DNA of 64,000 bases from VRUE01 sp963714155 (GTDB lineage: Bacteria > Actinomycetota > Thermoleophilia > Solirubrobacterales > 70-9), in the NCBI GenBank assembly GCA_963714155.1, contig OY970236.1, positions 2,232,001 through 2,296,000 of the forward strand, given 5' to 3'. Of the stretch, positions 19,422 through 28,068 are shown in pieces. A program made the translations under genes and the position numbers. The notes under the pieces are model-generated. The model ran no database searches and was not told the DNA's origin. It saw only the letters and a program-made list of their open reading frames with translations. Position 1 is the stretch's first letter. The number at the start of each line of letters is the position of its first letter.

Positions 19422-21554
19422 GTGCGCCATCGCCTGCTCATCAACCTCGTGGCGCCGCTGATCGTTGTCTTGGCGGTGTTCCCAGGCGCCAGCCTCGCTG
19501 CCCCGAGTTGCGAGGCCGGACCGGAAACCGTGGGGACGACGATCATCGGCACGCCCTGCAATGACGTGATCCGGCTGCCGCGTACGGTCACCACCGTCCT
19601 CGGCGAAGGCGGTGACGACCGCCTCTATGGCCAGCGCGGCAACGACAGCCTCTTCGGTGGCGAGGGCGCGGATCGGCTCTACGGCGGCATTGGCGACGAC
19701 CGGCTGCGCGGCGGCCCCGGCGACGACCTCCTCTCCGGAGGGTTCGGCGGCGACTCCCTCGACGGCGAGGAGGGCAACGACCTCGCCCGCGGTGACGCGA
19801 CGATCGACGCGATCGACGATGCCGACGGAGACCAAGACACGCTCAGCTTCGCCACGGGTGTGACTCCGGGCTTCCCCAACAGTGGGCCCTTCTTCACCAA
19901 CGCCGGCTTTCCGGCTGGCGCCGAGGGAAGAGGGGTCTACGTCGACCTCGGGCAGAACTTTGCCAATAACGGTCTCGCGCCCTCGGGCGGTGGTGTAGAC
20001 GAGCCGCTCGATCCGACAACCGAGATCGACCTCGACGATTTCGAGATCGTGATCGGCACCCCTTTCCCCGACTACATCGTCGGCACCGCCGATCCCGAGA
20101 CCTTTTACGGCGGCGGCGGTGGCGACGTGATCGACGGCAAAGGCGGCGGCGACGTCGCTCACGGCGGCGCCGATGGCGACGGCTGCATCGGCGTCGCGGT
20201 CGAGGATTGCGAGTTCAGCGAAGCGAAGATCGGCCTGCGCGGTGCCGGCGCGATCGCCGTCGGTGTGATGGCGCCCGAGACCGGCACCGCCCCGGGCCTC
20301 TACCTGACGGGCAGCAACCAGGACGACCGCGTGACGGTGAGCTACGCGCCGAATGCGGCGAGCCCCGACCCGGATGACGGCGTCGCCACGTTCTCGCTGT
20401 TGAGCGGCAGCGAGGGGCAGTTCGAAGCCGGCACCGCCGGAGGCTGCGCGGCGCCGAGCGGGAACACGGTCGCCTGTGCGCTGCCGGAACCCCCCGACTC
20501 GATCCTGCTCGCCGGCCTCGACGGTGAAGACGTCCTCGCTGCCCCGGCGCTGCCGGAAGCCACCTCGGTCGTGCTGCTGGGCAACGGGGACGCTGACGAC
20601 CTCACCGGCGGCGAGACCGAAGACGCTCTCATCGACGGTGCGGGCGACGACACGGCGGCCGGCGGCGGCCGCGATGACGCACTGCCGAACAACGGTGGCG
20701 CCGACCAGCTCGACGCCGGTCCGGGCGAGGACCTCTTCGTCTCCAACGCCGTCTGCGACGGCGACGTCCTCGACGGCGGCGGCGACCGCGACAACGCCAA
20801 CTGGGCCAACTTCGGCACGGGAGTCGCGATCGACATGGGCGCGGAGACCGCCGGCCTGATCGGGTCGCAGGGCCAACCCAACTGCGCCAGCGCGGCGCAG
20901 CTGACCACCCTGCGGGGACTGGAGGACATCGAGGGCACCAACAAAGGGGACAACCTGACCGGTGACTCCGGGCCCAACCAGCTCTTGGGCAGGGCCGGCT
21001 CGGACAACTACCTGGCCGGGGCCGGCAACGACCACCTGCTCGCCAACTCAGGCGACTCCGATCCGCTCATCGACTGCGGCGAGGGATTCGACACGGCGCT
21101 GATCGACTTCGCCAGCACCGAGACCGACGGCCCGCCGGTTGGCTGCGAGTCGGTCGAAGAACGCGCGGCGAACAGCTTCCGCCCGCCCGACACCCCACTG
21201 GATCCGGAGCCCGGGCAGACGGCACCTCCCCCGGTCGCCCCACCGCCGGTCTCAAAACCGCCGCGGCCTCCGCGGCGCGACCGTACCCCGCCCGCGACCA
21301 GCCTCCGCCGACACCCTCCGGCGCTCCTCTTCACCAGCGGCAAGCGCCGCCTCGTCAGCTTTGCCTTCGGGGCCTCCGAGCCGGGTGCTCGCTTCCGCTG
21401 CCGCCTCGACCGCCAACCGGCCCGTCCCTGCCAGTCCCCCCGTGCCTACCGGGTTTCCCTCGGGCGACACAGCTTCCGCGTCTTCGCGATCGACGCTGCC
21501 GGCAATCCCGACGCCTCGCCGAGCATGTTCCGCTTTCGCGTCCGCTCTCGCTAA
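19422..21554 (+). CDS. Secreted RTX-repeat protein, shorter paralogue
   Basis: 710 residues from a GTG. The signal peptide is about residues 1-26, then PSCEAGPETVGTTIIGTPC, RTX nonapeptides (about 65-125), and a middle region with FYGGGGGDVIDG and further GDD repeats. One Ig-like module forms the end (PATSLRRHPPALLF to FRFRVRSR) after a proline-rich linker. It matches the gene at 16219 over about 600 residues, including the oddly specific NAVCDGDVLDGG and DRDNANWANFG, but carries one terminal module instead of two and a half. Calcium-dependent folding outside the cell is expected from the family; the role is unknown. The last 4 bp overlap the convergent dehydrogenase gene. Confidence 0.82.
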   Translation: MRHRLLINLVAPLIVVLAVFPGASLAAPSCEAGPETVGTTIIGTPCNDVIRLPRTVTTVLGEGGDDRLYGQRGNDSLFGGEGADRLYGGIGDDRLRGGPGDDLLSGGFGGDSLDGEEGNDLARGDATIDAIDDADGDQDTLSFATGVTPGFPNSGPFFTNAGFPAGAEGRGVYVDLGQNFANNGLAPSGGGVDEPLDPTTEIDLDDFEIVIGTPFPDYIVGTADPETFYGGGGGDVIDGKGGGDVAHGGADGDGCIGVAVEDCEFSEAKIGLRGAGAIAVGVMAPETGTAPGLYLTGSNQDDRVTVSYAPNAASPDPDDGVATFSLLSGSEGQFEAGTAGGCAAPSGNTVACALPEPPDSILLAGLDGEDVLAAPALPEATSVVLLGNGDADDLTGGETEDALIDGAGDDTAAGGGRDDALPNNGGADQLDAGPGEDLFVSNAVCDGDVLDGGGDRDNANWANFGTGVAIDMGAETAGLIGSQGQPNCASAAQLTTLRGLEDIEGTNKGDNLTGDSGPNQLLGRAGSDNYLAGAGNDHLLANSGDSDPLIDCGEGFDTALIDFASTETDGPPVGCESVEERAANSFRPPDTPLDPEPGQTAPPPVAPPPVSKPPRPPRRDRTPPATSLRRHPPALLFTSGKRRLVSFAFGASEPGARFRCRLDRQPARPCQSPRAYRVSLGRHSFRVFAIDAAGNPDASPSMFRFRVRSR

Positions 21555-22453
21555 GACCTGACCACGTTGGCCAGCGGCTCGCCCCGCACGTAACGCCTCA
21601 CCTGCGCACCGATCAACTCGTAGACCCGGCGCTCGCTGGCCTCGCTGTCGCCGGCGAGGTGCGGCGTGAGGAAAGCGCCGGGAAGGCGCCACAGCGGGTG
21701 GTCCGCCGGCAATGGCTCGGGGTCTGTCACGTCCAGCGCCGCGCGGATTCTCCCCTCGCTCACCGCATCGACGAGAGCCTCGGTATCGACGACCGTTCCG
21801 CGACCGGCATTGACCAGCAGGGCGCCCGGCTTCATCCGCTCCAGCGTCGCCCGGTCGAAGATGCCATTGGTCGCCGGCGTCGATGGCAGCAGCAGCACGA
21901 CGACGTCGGCCAGCGGCAGCCGCTCCGCCAGCCGGTCGACGCCAAAGACACCCGGCCTGGTGCGCCTTGCGATTCGCTCCACGGAGACGCCGAAGGGCGC
22001 GAGGCGATCCTCGACCGCGCGGCCGATCGAGCCGTAGCCAACGATCAGAACCTGCGAGCCGGCCAGCTCGTTCAGCAGGGCCGGTTTCCAAGCCCCTGCC
22101 TCCTGCTGGCGCTGCCAGTGCGCGAGATCCTTCGTCATCGCCAGGATCGCCGTGGTCACCCACTCGGAGACGACGACGTCGCGCGTGCCCTTAGCGTTGC
22201 AGACGGTGATGCCGGCCGGCACGTGCGGCAGCAGCCACTCCACTCCCGATGAGTTCGCCTGGATCACGCGCAGTTTCTCCAGCTTCGGCAGCGCCTCCAG
22301 CACCCGGCGCGAGCCGTAGGGCGGGATGAGGAACTCGGCCTCGTAGAACTCGGCCGGCAGCGGGCCCTTCCTGGGGACGAGGTGCAGCTCGACGCCGGGC
22401 GGCAGCGGAGCAACGGCCTCCCTACCGGGTCCGTCACGGAGCCAGAGATGCAC
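21551..22453 (-). CDS. D-isomer-specific 2-hydroxyacid dehydrogenase
   Basis: 300 residues from the GTG at 22453, preferred over the longer frame because it starts 4 bp after the CYTH stop with GGGAG ahead. The Rossmann motif is GYGSIGRAVEDRLAPFG, and the catalytic residues are Arg in NAGRG, Glu in DPEPLP and His in TPHLAG. It should interconvert a 2-ketoacid and D-2-hydroxyacid with NAD(P)H, like phosphoglycerate or glyoxylate/hydroxypyruvate dehydrogenases. It is the last gene of the nine-gene leftward run starting at 30548. Substrate unknown. Confidence 0.9.
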   Translation of the reverse strand: MHLWLRDGPGREAVAPLPPGVELHLVPRKGPLPAEFYEAEFLIPPYGSRRVLEALPKLEKLRVIQANSSGVEWLLPHVPAGITVCNAKGTRDVVVSEWVTTAILAMTKDLAHWQRQQEAGAWKPALLNELAGSQVLIVGYGSIGRAVEDRLAPFGVSVERIARRTRPGVFGVDRLAERLPLADVVVLLLPSTPATNGIFDRATLERMKPGALLVNAGRGTVVDTEALVDAVSEGRIRAALDVTDPEPLPADHPLWRLPGAFLTPHLAGDSEASERRVYELIGAQVRRYVRGEPLANVVRS

Positions 22454-22457
22454 TGAC

Positions 22458-23018
22458 TCAGCCCGCTCCCGAGGAAACCATGTCGCAGTAGCTGCCGGCG
22501 ACCAAGTCGGCCTCATCGATCTCGAATGTCCGCCGCAAGCTCGCGACCTGTGCTTCCTCGTGCGAGAGGTCCGAATTCGCATCCGCGATGGCCTCGAACT
22601 CGATGAACTCACCGAGGCCGTCGACCCGATCGAGGTGGATGCGCACTCCCTCCCAGAGAAACAGCCGTCGCTCCTTGGCGACCACGGCCCTCACTCCGAG
22701 CGTGCCGCCCAGGGCGGCCTTCAGCTCCTCGGGCTCACCTACCTCGATGATCCGATAGCGGCTCTCCCGAGCCTCCATACCGTCCGGCCTCTCGTAGGCG
22801 ATCAGGTGCGGTCGCGCGCCCTCCTGCTCACGCAGCTTCAGGCGCCCGTGCCGGGCCTGAAAGTAGGTGTCGCGCTGGACCAGCACCCCCCGCGGCTCAG
22901 CGCCTATCTCCTTGCAGGCCGCAAGCGAGCGCACGCGATCCCAGTCCCTCGCCTTCAACTCGACGTTGCGCGCCGGGGAATAGGTCGTCGTCGCCACGTG
23001 GCCCTGCGCACCGCTCAC
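22458..23018 (-). CDS. CYTH domain protein
   Basis: 186 residues starting at a GTG that overlaps the previous stop (GTGA). The CYTH/adenylate cyclase IV-thiamine triphosphatase pattern is recognisable: NVELKARDWDRV near the start, QRDTYFQARHGRLKLREQ, YERPD and a late FIEFEAIA. The charged residues alternate along strands that line a triphosphate tunnel. Family members hydrolyse triphosphates or make cAMP, always with a divalent metal. In this organism neither activity can be chosen. Tight coupling to a DUF2252 gene suggests a shared role. Confidence 0.88.
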   Translation of the reverse strand: MSGAQGHVATTTYSPARNVELKARDWDRVRSLAACKEIGAEPRGVLVQRDTYFQARHGRLKLREQEGARPHLIAYERPDGMEARESRYRIIEVGEPEELKAALGGTLGVRAVVAKERRLFLWEGVRIHLDRVDGLGEFIEFEAIADANSDLSHEEAQVASLRRTFEIDEADLVAGSYCDMVSSGAG

Positions 23019-24415
23019 GGAATCTGCGCAACCTCGATCCGGCCGTCGTCGGCGGCCGCCTTCAGCGCCTCGTAGTCGCGCTCGTTCTGGTCCGCGTAGG
23101 ACTCCGCGAACGCGCCAATCGCTTGGTCGAAGGTGTCGCTCTTGCCGAGGTAGGCGGCGATCGCGATGCGGTCACCGCTGCGGGCGTGGGCGTGGGCCAG
23201 GGTCGTGCCGCAGATCTCGGCGTAGGTGGTGAGCGCGCGAGCGTCCATGTTCTCGACCTTGGCCGAGCCCTTCTGGTCCCAGAGCTGGCGCACGTAGAAG
23301 TCGCGTTGCTTGCCGTCGATGCCCGTCGCCTTGACCCAGCCGAGCAGGATGTCGCTCGCCGCCTGGGTCAGGCGCTGGCCCTGCACGACGCGCTCGCCCT
23401 GGTTCTCGAATGCGCTCGGCTCGGCGTAGGGCTCGAGTACGGAGCGCTGGGCTTCCTTGGCCTGGAGGAAGAGTGGATCGCCGCTGTCTCGCCCCAGCAT
23501 CAGCACGATGAAGGCGCGGGTGCCGACGCTGCCGACGCCGACCACCTTGAGCGCCGCGTCGACGAAGCGGTAGCCGTCGAGCAGGACCTGGCGGTCCTCG
23601 GGAAGCGTGTCGCGGTAGTCGGAAATGATTTTCAGCACGGAGGCCTCGACATCGGCGTCCTCCTCGACCAGCTCGTCGATCGGGATGACCAGCGGCGGTT
23701 CGCTGACGATGCGCAGCTCGCCGTCGACCTCGCGGGTCAGCTTCGAGAGGGCGCGCATCCGGTCCTTGGCGCGGGTCTTCTCGAGGTTGCGGCGGAAGGT
23801 GGCGGCCTCCTTCTCGCCGGCGGCCGATTCCCAGCCGCTGGCGATCGCCTCCACATCCATCTTCGTGTACCAGACCTCGAGGTTGCCGAGCTCGGCCATC
23901 CGCCGCATCGCCGCCCGGTACTCGGCCGACATCGCGGCGACGATCGCCAGCCGCTCGCGGCGCTTGAAGCCGCGCTCGCGCCCGGCAACGGAGAAGCTCG
24001 CGGCAAGCCGCATCACGTCCCACTCCCACGGCCCCGGCAGGGTCTCGTCGAAATCGTTGACGTCGAAGACGAGCTCGCGGTCGGGTGAGGCGTAGGCACC
24101 GAAGTTGGAGAGGTGGGCATCGCCGCAGAGCTGAACGTCGAAGCCGCTGCGCGGCGTCGCGGCAAGGTCCGCCGCCATCACGGCCGCCGCACCGCGGTAG
24201 AAGGTGAAGGGCGAGACCAGCATGCGGGCGTAGCGCAATGGCACGAGCTGGCCGACCCGCGAGGTGGCCTGGCCCTCCAGCAGCTCGACCGGGTCCGCCC
24301 GGTCGGCCGCCGCAGCCCATTCGCTATAGCTCGAGCGCGGCGCCTCGCCACGGGCGGCCTTGCCGGCGGCGGTGCGCTCCTCCGGGGTGCGATGACCGTG
24401 CTTGGGGTCGAGCAT
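23015..24415 (-). CDS. DUF2252 family protein
   Basis: 466 residues from the ATG at 24415, 2 bp after the MFS stop (TGAGCATG). Strong family markers are PLRYARMLVSPFTFYRGAA, LCGDAHLSNFG and FDVNDFDETLPGPWEWD. The GDAHLSNFG and DFDE motifs mirror the catalytic HxDxxxxN and DxD motifs of aminoglycoside-phosphotransferase/kinase-like folds, so ATP-dependent phosphotransfer is plausible but unproven. Residues after 350 include LGRDSGDPLFLQAKEA. The partner CYTH gene starts within its stop codon. Confidence 0.9.
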   Translation of the reverse strand: MLDPKHGHRTPEERTAAGKAARGEAPRSSYSEWAAAADRADPVELLEGQATSRVGQLVPLRYARMLVSPFTFYRGAAAVMAADLAATPRSGFDVQLCGDAHLSNFGAYASPDRELVFDVNDFDETLPGPWEWDVMRLAASFSVAGRERGFKRRERLAIVAAMSAEYRAAMRRMAELGNLEVWYTKMDVEAIASGWESAAGEKEAATFRRNLEKTRAKDRMRALSKLTREVDGELRIVSEPPLVIPIDELVEEDADVEASVLKIISDYRDTLPEDRQVLLDGYRFVDAALKVVGVGSVGTRAFIVLMLGRDSGDPLFLQAKEAQRSVLEPYAEPSAFENQGERVVQGQRLTQAASDILLGWVKATGIDGKQRDFYVRQLWDQKGSAKVENMDARALTTYAEICGTTLAHAHARSGDRIAIAAYLGKSDTFDQAIGAFAESYADQNERDYEALKAAADDGRIEVAQIP

Positions 24416-24417
24416 GC

Positions 24418-26046
24418 TCAGACCGTAACCGGCTCGGGCGCGGGCGGTGGCGGGTCGGGGCCCGCCTCCAGCTCGTCGAAGCGCTGCTCGGGCAGGCGCC
24501 GCGTAGTCCAAAACGAGGCCAGGGTGAGGAAGGCGGCGAAGAGGAAGGCGGTCTTGAGCGCTTTCAGCTGGGCGTCTTCGTAGTTCTCGACCAGCGCGTC
24601 GGCGGTTGCGACATCGAGGCCGGCCGCCTCCGCCCCGGCCCGCACCTCGTCGGCGGCGACGAAGCTGCCGCCGGCACTGAGCCGCACCTCGAGCTGCTTG
24701 CTGACATCGGCGGCGATGCGCGTGTCTTGGCCGACATTGGTGGTGAAGGCGGTGACGAGGCCGCTGATCACGATCGCGCCGAGCAGTGCGGTGCCCAGCG
24801 AAGAGCCGAGCTGCTGGGCTGTGCTCTGCAGGCCGCCGGCCTCGCTGCGATCGGCGTCACCGACCGCCGACTGCACGACGTTGCCGAGCTGGGAGACGAT
24901 CAGCCCCATCCCAACTCCCAGCACCCCCATCGCGAAGAGGAAGGAGCCATTGTCGAGCTCGGGCTCGATCGTCGCCAGCAGCAGCAGGATCGCGACAAAA
25001 GTGATCGCAATCCCGGTCCGGACCAGCGGCCGCGGGGCGAAGCGCTTGGCCAGCGCCGAGCCGGCGATCGCGGCGAAGAAGAGACCGGCCGAGGCAGGCA
25101 GCATGCGCACGCCGGTCTCGAGCGCGTCGAGGCCTTGGACCACCTGCAGGAAGAGGGGGACGGTGAAGAAGACGCCCATCAGGATCAGGTTCTGGGCGAG
25201 GAACATGGCGACGCCGCCGCGCAGCGGGGAGATGCGCAGCAGCGGCAGGTGGACCAGCGGGTCCTGGCCCAGCCTTTCGCGGCGGCGCTCCCAGGAGACG
25301 AATCCCGCCAACACCAGCGCGCCGGCGGCGATCACGAATGGCACCAGCGAGAAGCCGAAGGGCTCGATCGGCGAGCTGCGCGGCGCCAGCCAGCCCCAGT
25401 TGCTCGCCTGCAGGACGCCGAAGACGACCAGGGCCAGACCGGCGGCGGAGAGCACGCTGCCGACCCAGTCCAACGACGGTGCCGGTCCCTCCCGCTCCGG
25501 CTCACGGATCAGGCGGGTGCCGAAGAGAATTCCGATCGCGACGACGACCTCGCCGACGAAGACGACGCGCCAGCTCAGCTCCGTGGTCGCCCAGCCGCCG
25601 AGGATCGGTCCGACGGCGATACCGGCGCCGGCGACGCCGCCGAGCACGCCGTAGGCGATCGCCCGATCGGCGCCCCTGTAGTTGCCGGCGACGAGGGCGA
25701 TCAGGGCCGGGATCACGAGCGCGGCGCCGATCCCCTCGAGGATCGACCAGCCGAACATCAGCGAAGGCACGTTCCATGACGCCGCGGTCAGCCCCGAGCC
25801 AACCCCGTAGATGCAGAGGCCGACGATGAAGGCGCGGCGCCGTCCGACGATGTCGCCGAGCTTGCCGCCGGTCAGCATCAAGCCCGCCATCACCAGCGCG
25901 TAGAAGGCGATCACCATCTGGATCGTCGTCACGGTCGTGTCGAAGTCCTCGACCAACTGCGAGATCGCGACGTTCATCACCGCCTGGTCCAGCACCATCA
26001 GGAACTGGGCGGCGCCAAGCGCGACGAGGACTCCCCACTTGCCCAT
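24418..26046 (-). CDS. MFS drug exporter, DHA2 (14-TM) family
   Basis: 542 residues with about 14 hydrophobic segments. It opens VALGAAQFLMVLDQAVMNVAIS, the typical motif D1 of the EmrB/QacA group, with GKLGDIVGRRR (motif A) near residue 65 and GGVAGAGIAVGPILGG (motif C) near 145. A loop near residues 420-480 carries a periplasmic segment. Such carriers expel hydrophobic cations or other drugs using the proton gradient. It begins 2 bp after the upstream GAP gene and is part of the zinc run by position only. Substrate unknown. Confidence 0.92.
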   Translation of the reverse strand: MGKWGVLVALGAAQFLMVLDQAVMNVAISQLVEDFDTTVTTIQMVIAFYALVMAGLMLTGGKLGDIVGRRRAFIVGLCIYGVGSGLTAASWNVPSLMFGWSILEGIGAALVIPALIALVAGNYRGADRAIAYGVLGGVAGAGIAVGPILGGWATTELSWRVVFVGEVVVAIGILFGTRLIREPEREGPAPSLDWVGSVLSAAGLALVVFGVLQASNWGWLAPRSSPIEPFGFSLVPFVIAAGALVLAGFVSWERRRERLGQDPLVHLPLLRISPLRGGVAMFLAQNLILMGVFFTVPLFLQVVQGLDALETGVRMLPASAGLFFAAIAGSALAKRFAPRPLVRTGIAITFVAILLLLATIEPELDNGSFLFAMGVLGVGMGLIVSQLGNVVQSAVGDADRSEAGGLQSTAQQLGSSLGTALLGAIVISGLVTAFTTNVGQDTRIAADVSKQLEVRLSAGGSFVAADEVRAGAEAAGLDVATADALVENYEDAQLKALKTAFLFAAFLTLASFWTTRRLPEQRFDELEAGPDPPPPAPEPVTV

Positions 26047-26048
26047 GG

Positions 26049-26756
26049 TCAGCTCACCAGGCCGGCGATTCCGCGGATGAGGATGAGGGCACCGAGCACG
26101 GCAGCGACGATTATCCCTGCCTGGCGGCCATTGCGCCCGAGCCAGGCCCGAAACCCCTTGACCTTCTCGGCGGTTTTCTCCGGGGCGACGAAGTAACCGG
26201 CGAGCGGCACCTCGAGCAGCAGCTGCTGGACCAGGCAGAAGGCGATCACGAGCAGGGCGGTCGGCGCGGCGGCAACGTCGAGTTTGTGAATGTGAGTGAG
26301 ACCGGTCAGGTAGGAGACGCCCGGGAAGCTGAGCAGCAGGCCGACGACGAAGGCGACTCGGGGCGAGCCGCGGCCGAGCAGTCGCATCGGCAGCGCTTCT
26401 TTTTCCTCCCCCTCGCTCTTCGCCTGTTTCTTGTCCTTGCGCCGTTCGCGGCGCTCGCGCAGGGGCCGGTCGCGGTCGGTGGCGAGGACCACGGCAACGA
26501 CCAGCAGCAGCAGGCCGACGACGACGTCCTCAGCCGGGCTGAGCGTGTTCTTGCTGGTGCTCGTCGCCCCCGACTCCGGCAGGGCAAAGACGATCACCAG
26601 GCCGACGCTGATGCTGGCGGTGTAGGCACCGAGCAAGTAGCCGAGCATCAGCCGCTTCGGGTTCGGCAGCAGCAGCATCAGAGTGACGGCGGCGAGCAGG
26701 GTCGGGTTGAACATCGCCAGCAGCGAGAGCAGGAAGATCTCGAAGAGGTCACCCAT
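26049..26756 (-). CDS. GAP-family membrane protein (SfLAP-like)
   Basis: 235 residues with about six membrane segments: 8-28, 37-60, 75-92, 133-150, 163-185 and 212-232. Between the third and fourth lies a highly charged cytoplasmic loop (RERRERRKDKKQAKSEGEEKE). The family, called GAP or Sap (sulfolipid-1-addressing protein), helps export or place glycolipids in mycobacteria. Here only membrane location is safe. It lies between the Fur-type regulator and an MFS exporter. Confidence 0.78.
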   Translation of the reverse strand: MGDLFEIFLLSLLAMFNPTLLAAVTLMLLLPNPKRLMLGYLLGAYTASISVGLVIVFALPESGATSTSKNTLSPAEDVVVGLLLLVVAVVLATDRDRPLRERRERRKDKKQAKSEGEEKEALPMRLLGRGSPRVAFVVGLLLSFPGVSYLTGLTHIHKLDVAAAPTALLVIAFCLVQQLLLEVPLAGYFVAPEKTAEKVKGFRAWLGRNGRQAGIIVAAVLGALILIRGIAGLVS

Positions 26757-26777
26757 CGGCGGCCATTCTCTCCGGAA

Positions 26778-27224
26778 TCAGCCGGCGCAGCGTTCGCAGA
26801 GGCCGCGCAGGACCACGTCGTGGTCGCTGACCTCGAAGCTGAGCTCGGCGGAGAGCTTGGCGATCGCCCGCTCCAGCGAGGCGTCCTCGAAGGGGACCAT
26901 GCGGCCGCAGTCACGGCAGATCGCGTGGTGGTGGTGCTCGCCGCCGGGCTCGACCCGCTCGTAACCGGCGGTGCCCCGGGTCACCTCCAGGCGCTGGACC
27001 AGGCCGAGCTGCTCGAGCTGCTCGAGCGCGCGGTAGACGCTGGCCCGGCCGACGGCCGGCTTGCGACGGCGCAGCTCCTCGTCGAGGTCGAGCGCGGTGA
27101 CGGCGCAGTCGTGGCCGGCCAGGGCCTCGACCACCGCGGTGCGAGCACCGCCGCGCTTGTAGCCGGCCTCGTGCAGGGCGGCGAGGGCGTGCTCGGCCCA
27201 GGCTTTGTCAGTCCTGGCGGTCAT
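26778..27224 (-). CDS. Fur-family regulator, probably Zur
   Basis: 148 residues. The winged helix is about residues 1-85 (YKRGGARTAVVEAL, VGRASVYRALEQLEQLGLV), then the metal-sensing half with GGEHHHHAICRDCG and the second CxxC in LCERCAG at the C-terminus. The two CxxC pairs form the structural zinc site of Fur proteins, and the HHHH stretch fits the regulatory site. Its place at the end of a zinc/manganese ABC operon, 1 bp overlapping the permease gene, argues for zinc uptake control. The likely box is at 30564-30580. Confidence 0.9.
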   Translation of the reverse strand: MTARTDKAWAEHALAALHEAGYKRGGARTAVVEALAGHDCAVTALDLDEELRRRKPAVGRASVYRALEQLEQLGLVQRLEVTRGTAGYERVEPGGEHHHHAICRDCGRMVPFEDASLERAIAKLSAELSFEVSDHDVVLRGLCERCAG

Positions 27225-28066
27225 CAGCCGATCGTAGCCCCGCTCGACAGCGACGCCGGGCGGCGAGCGGCCCGCAGCTGGCCGAGCGGCAGCGAGAGCA
27301 GGTAGATCGCAACGATCGCAAGCGCCACCGAGGCGCCTCCCGCGGTGCCGGCGTAGTAGGAGAGATAGAGGCCGGCGACCCCGGCGAGCACGGCGAGGCC
27401 AGCGGCAATCAACATCATCGGCAGCATGCGATCGGTGAGCCGCCGCGCCGCCGCCGCCGGACCGACGAAGACCGCGACGACCAGGAGGTTGCCGAGACCC
27501 TGCACGGCGACGACGATGCCGGCGCCGAGCAGGAGCAGCAGGGCGGCGTCGACGAGGCCGGGAGAGACGCCAAGCGAGCGAGCGGTGCCGCGGTCGAAGC
27601 CGGCGATGAGGAGACGGCCGTGCAGCAGGCGCAGGGCGACGGTGACCAGGACGACCAGGACGGCGGCGGTCGCCAAGTCACCGTCGCTGACCCCGAAGAC
27701 GTCGCCGAAGAGCAGCGCCTCGATCCCCGGCGGCGAGGCGGGAGCCAGCGCCAGCAGGGCGCCGAGGCCGAACATGGTGGTGACGACGACAGCTACGGCT
27801 GCGTCGCGGCTGACCCCGGCGATCCTGGCGGCGAGCGCGATCGCGGCAGCGGCGAGGACGATTGCCGGGGCAGCGCCAAAGAGCAGCGGCACGCCGGCGA
27901 TCGAGGCGAGGACCAAGCCCGGGAAGAGCGAGTGCGAGAGCGACTCCGCCGCGTAGGAGAGGCCGTAGAAGACGACCCAGCAGCCGAGGGCGCCGCCGGC
28001 GATGCCGACCAGGACGAGCTCGGCGAGGGCGCGCTGCACGAACGGTTCCTGCAGTGGCTCGAACAT
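27224..28066 (-). CDS. Zinc/manganese ABC transporter permease
   Basis: 280 residues of the ABC-3 permease family with about eight membrane helices. Markers include YGLSYAAESLSHSLFPGLVLA and LGVSPGLVDAALLLLLGAGIVVAVQGLGNLLV broken by short loops. It is paralogous to the N-terminal half of the protein at 28803, so the transporter core is probably a heterodimer of the two permeases. It lies 2 bp after the ATPase stop and overlaps the regulator start. Confidence 0.92.
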   Translation of the reverse strand: MFEPLQEPFVQRALAELVLVGIAGGALGCWVVFYGLSYAAESLSHSLFPGLVLASIAGVPLLFGAAPAIVLAAAAIALAARIAGVSRDAAVAVVVTTMFGLGALLALAPASPPGIEALLFGDVFGVSDGDLATAAVLVVLVTVALRLLHGRLLIAGFDRGTARSLGVSPGLVDAALLLLLGAGIVVAVQGLGNLLVVAVFVGPAAAARRLTDRMLPMMLIAAGLAVLAGVAGLYLSYYAGTAGGASVALAIVAIYLLSLPLGQLRAARRPASLSSGATIG

Positions 28067-28068
28067 GG

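Noticed and set aside
18675..21035. A 786-residue open frame antisense to the RTX genes
   Set aside because: It is the shadow of repetitive GC-rich coding sequence on the other strand; composition and lack of any motif or ribosome site argue against it.
16219..21554. RTX toxins with type I secretion
   Set aside because: Both proteins have Sec signals, no toxin domain, and no HlyB/D-type genes lie nearby.
24238..25779. Long plus-strand frame over the MFS gene
   Set aside because: The minus-strand frame encodes a full DHA2 transporter; the plus frame is an Arg/Gly-rich shadow.
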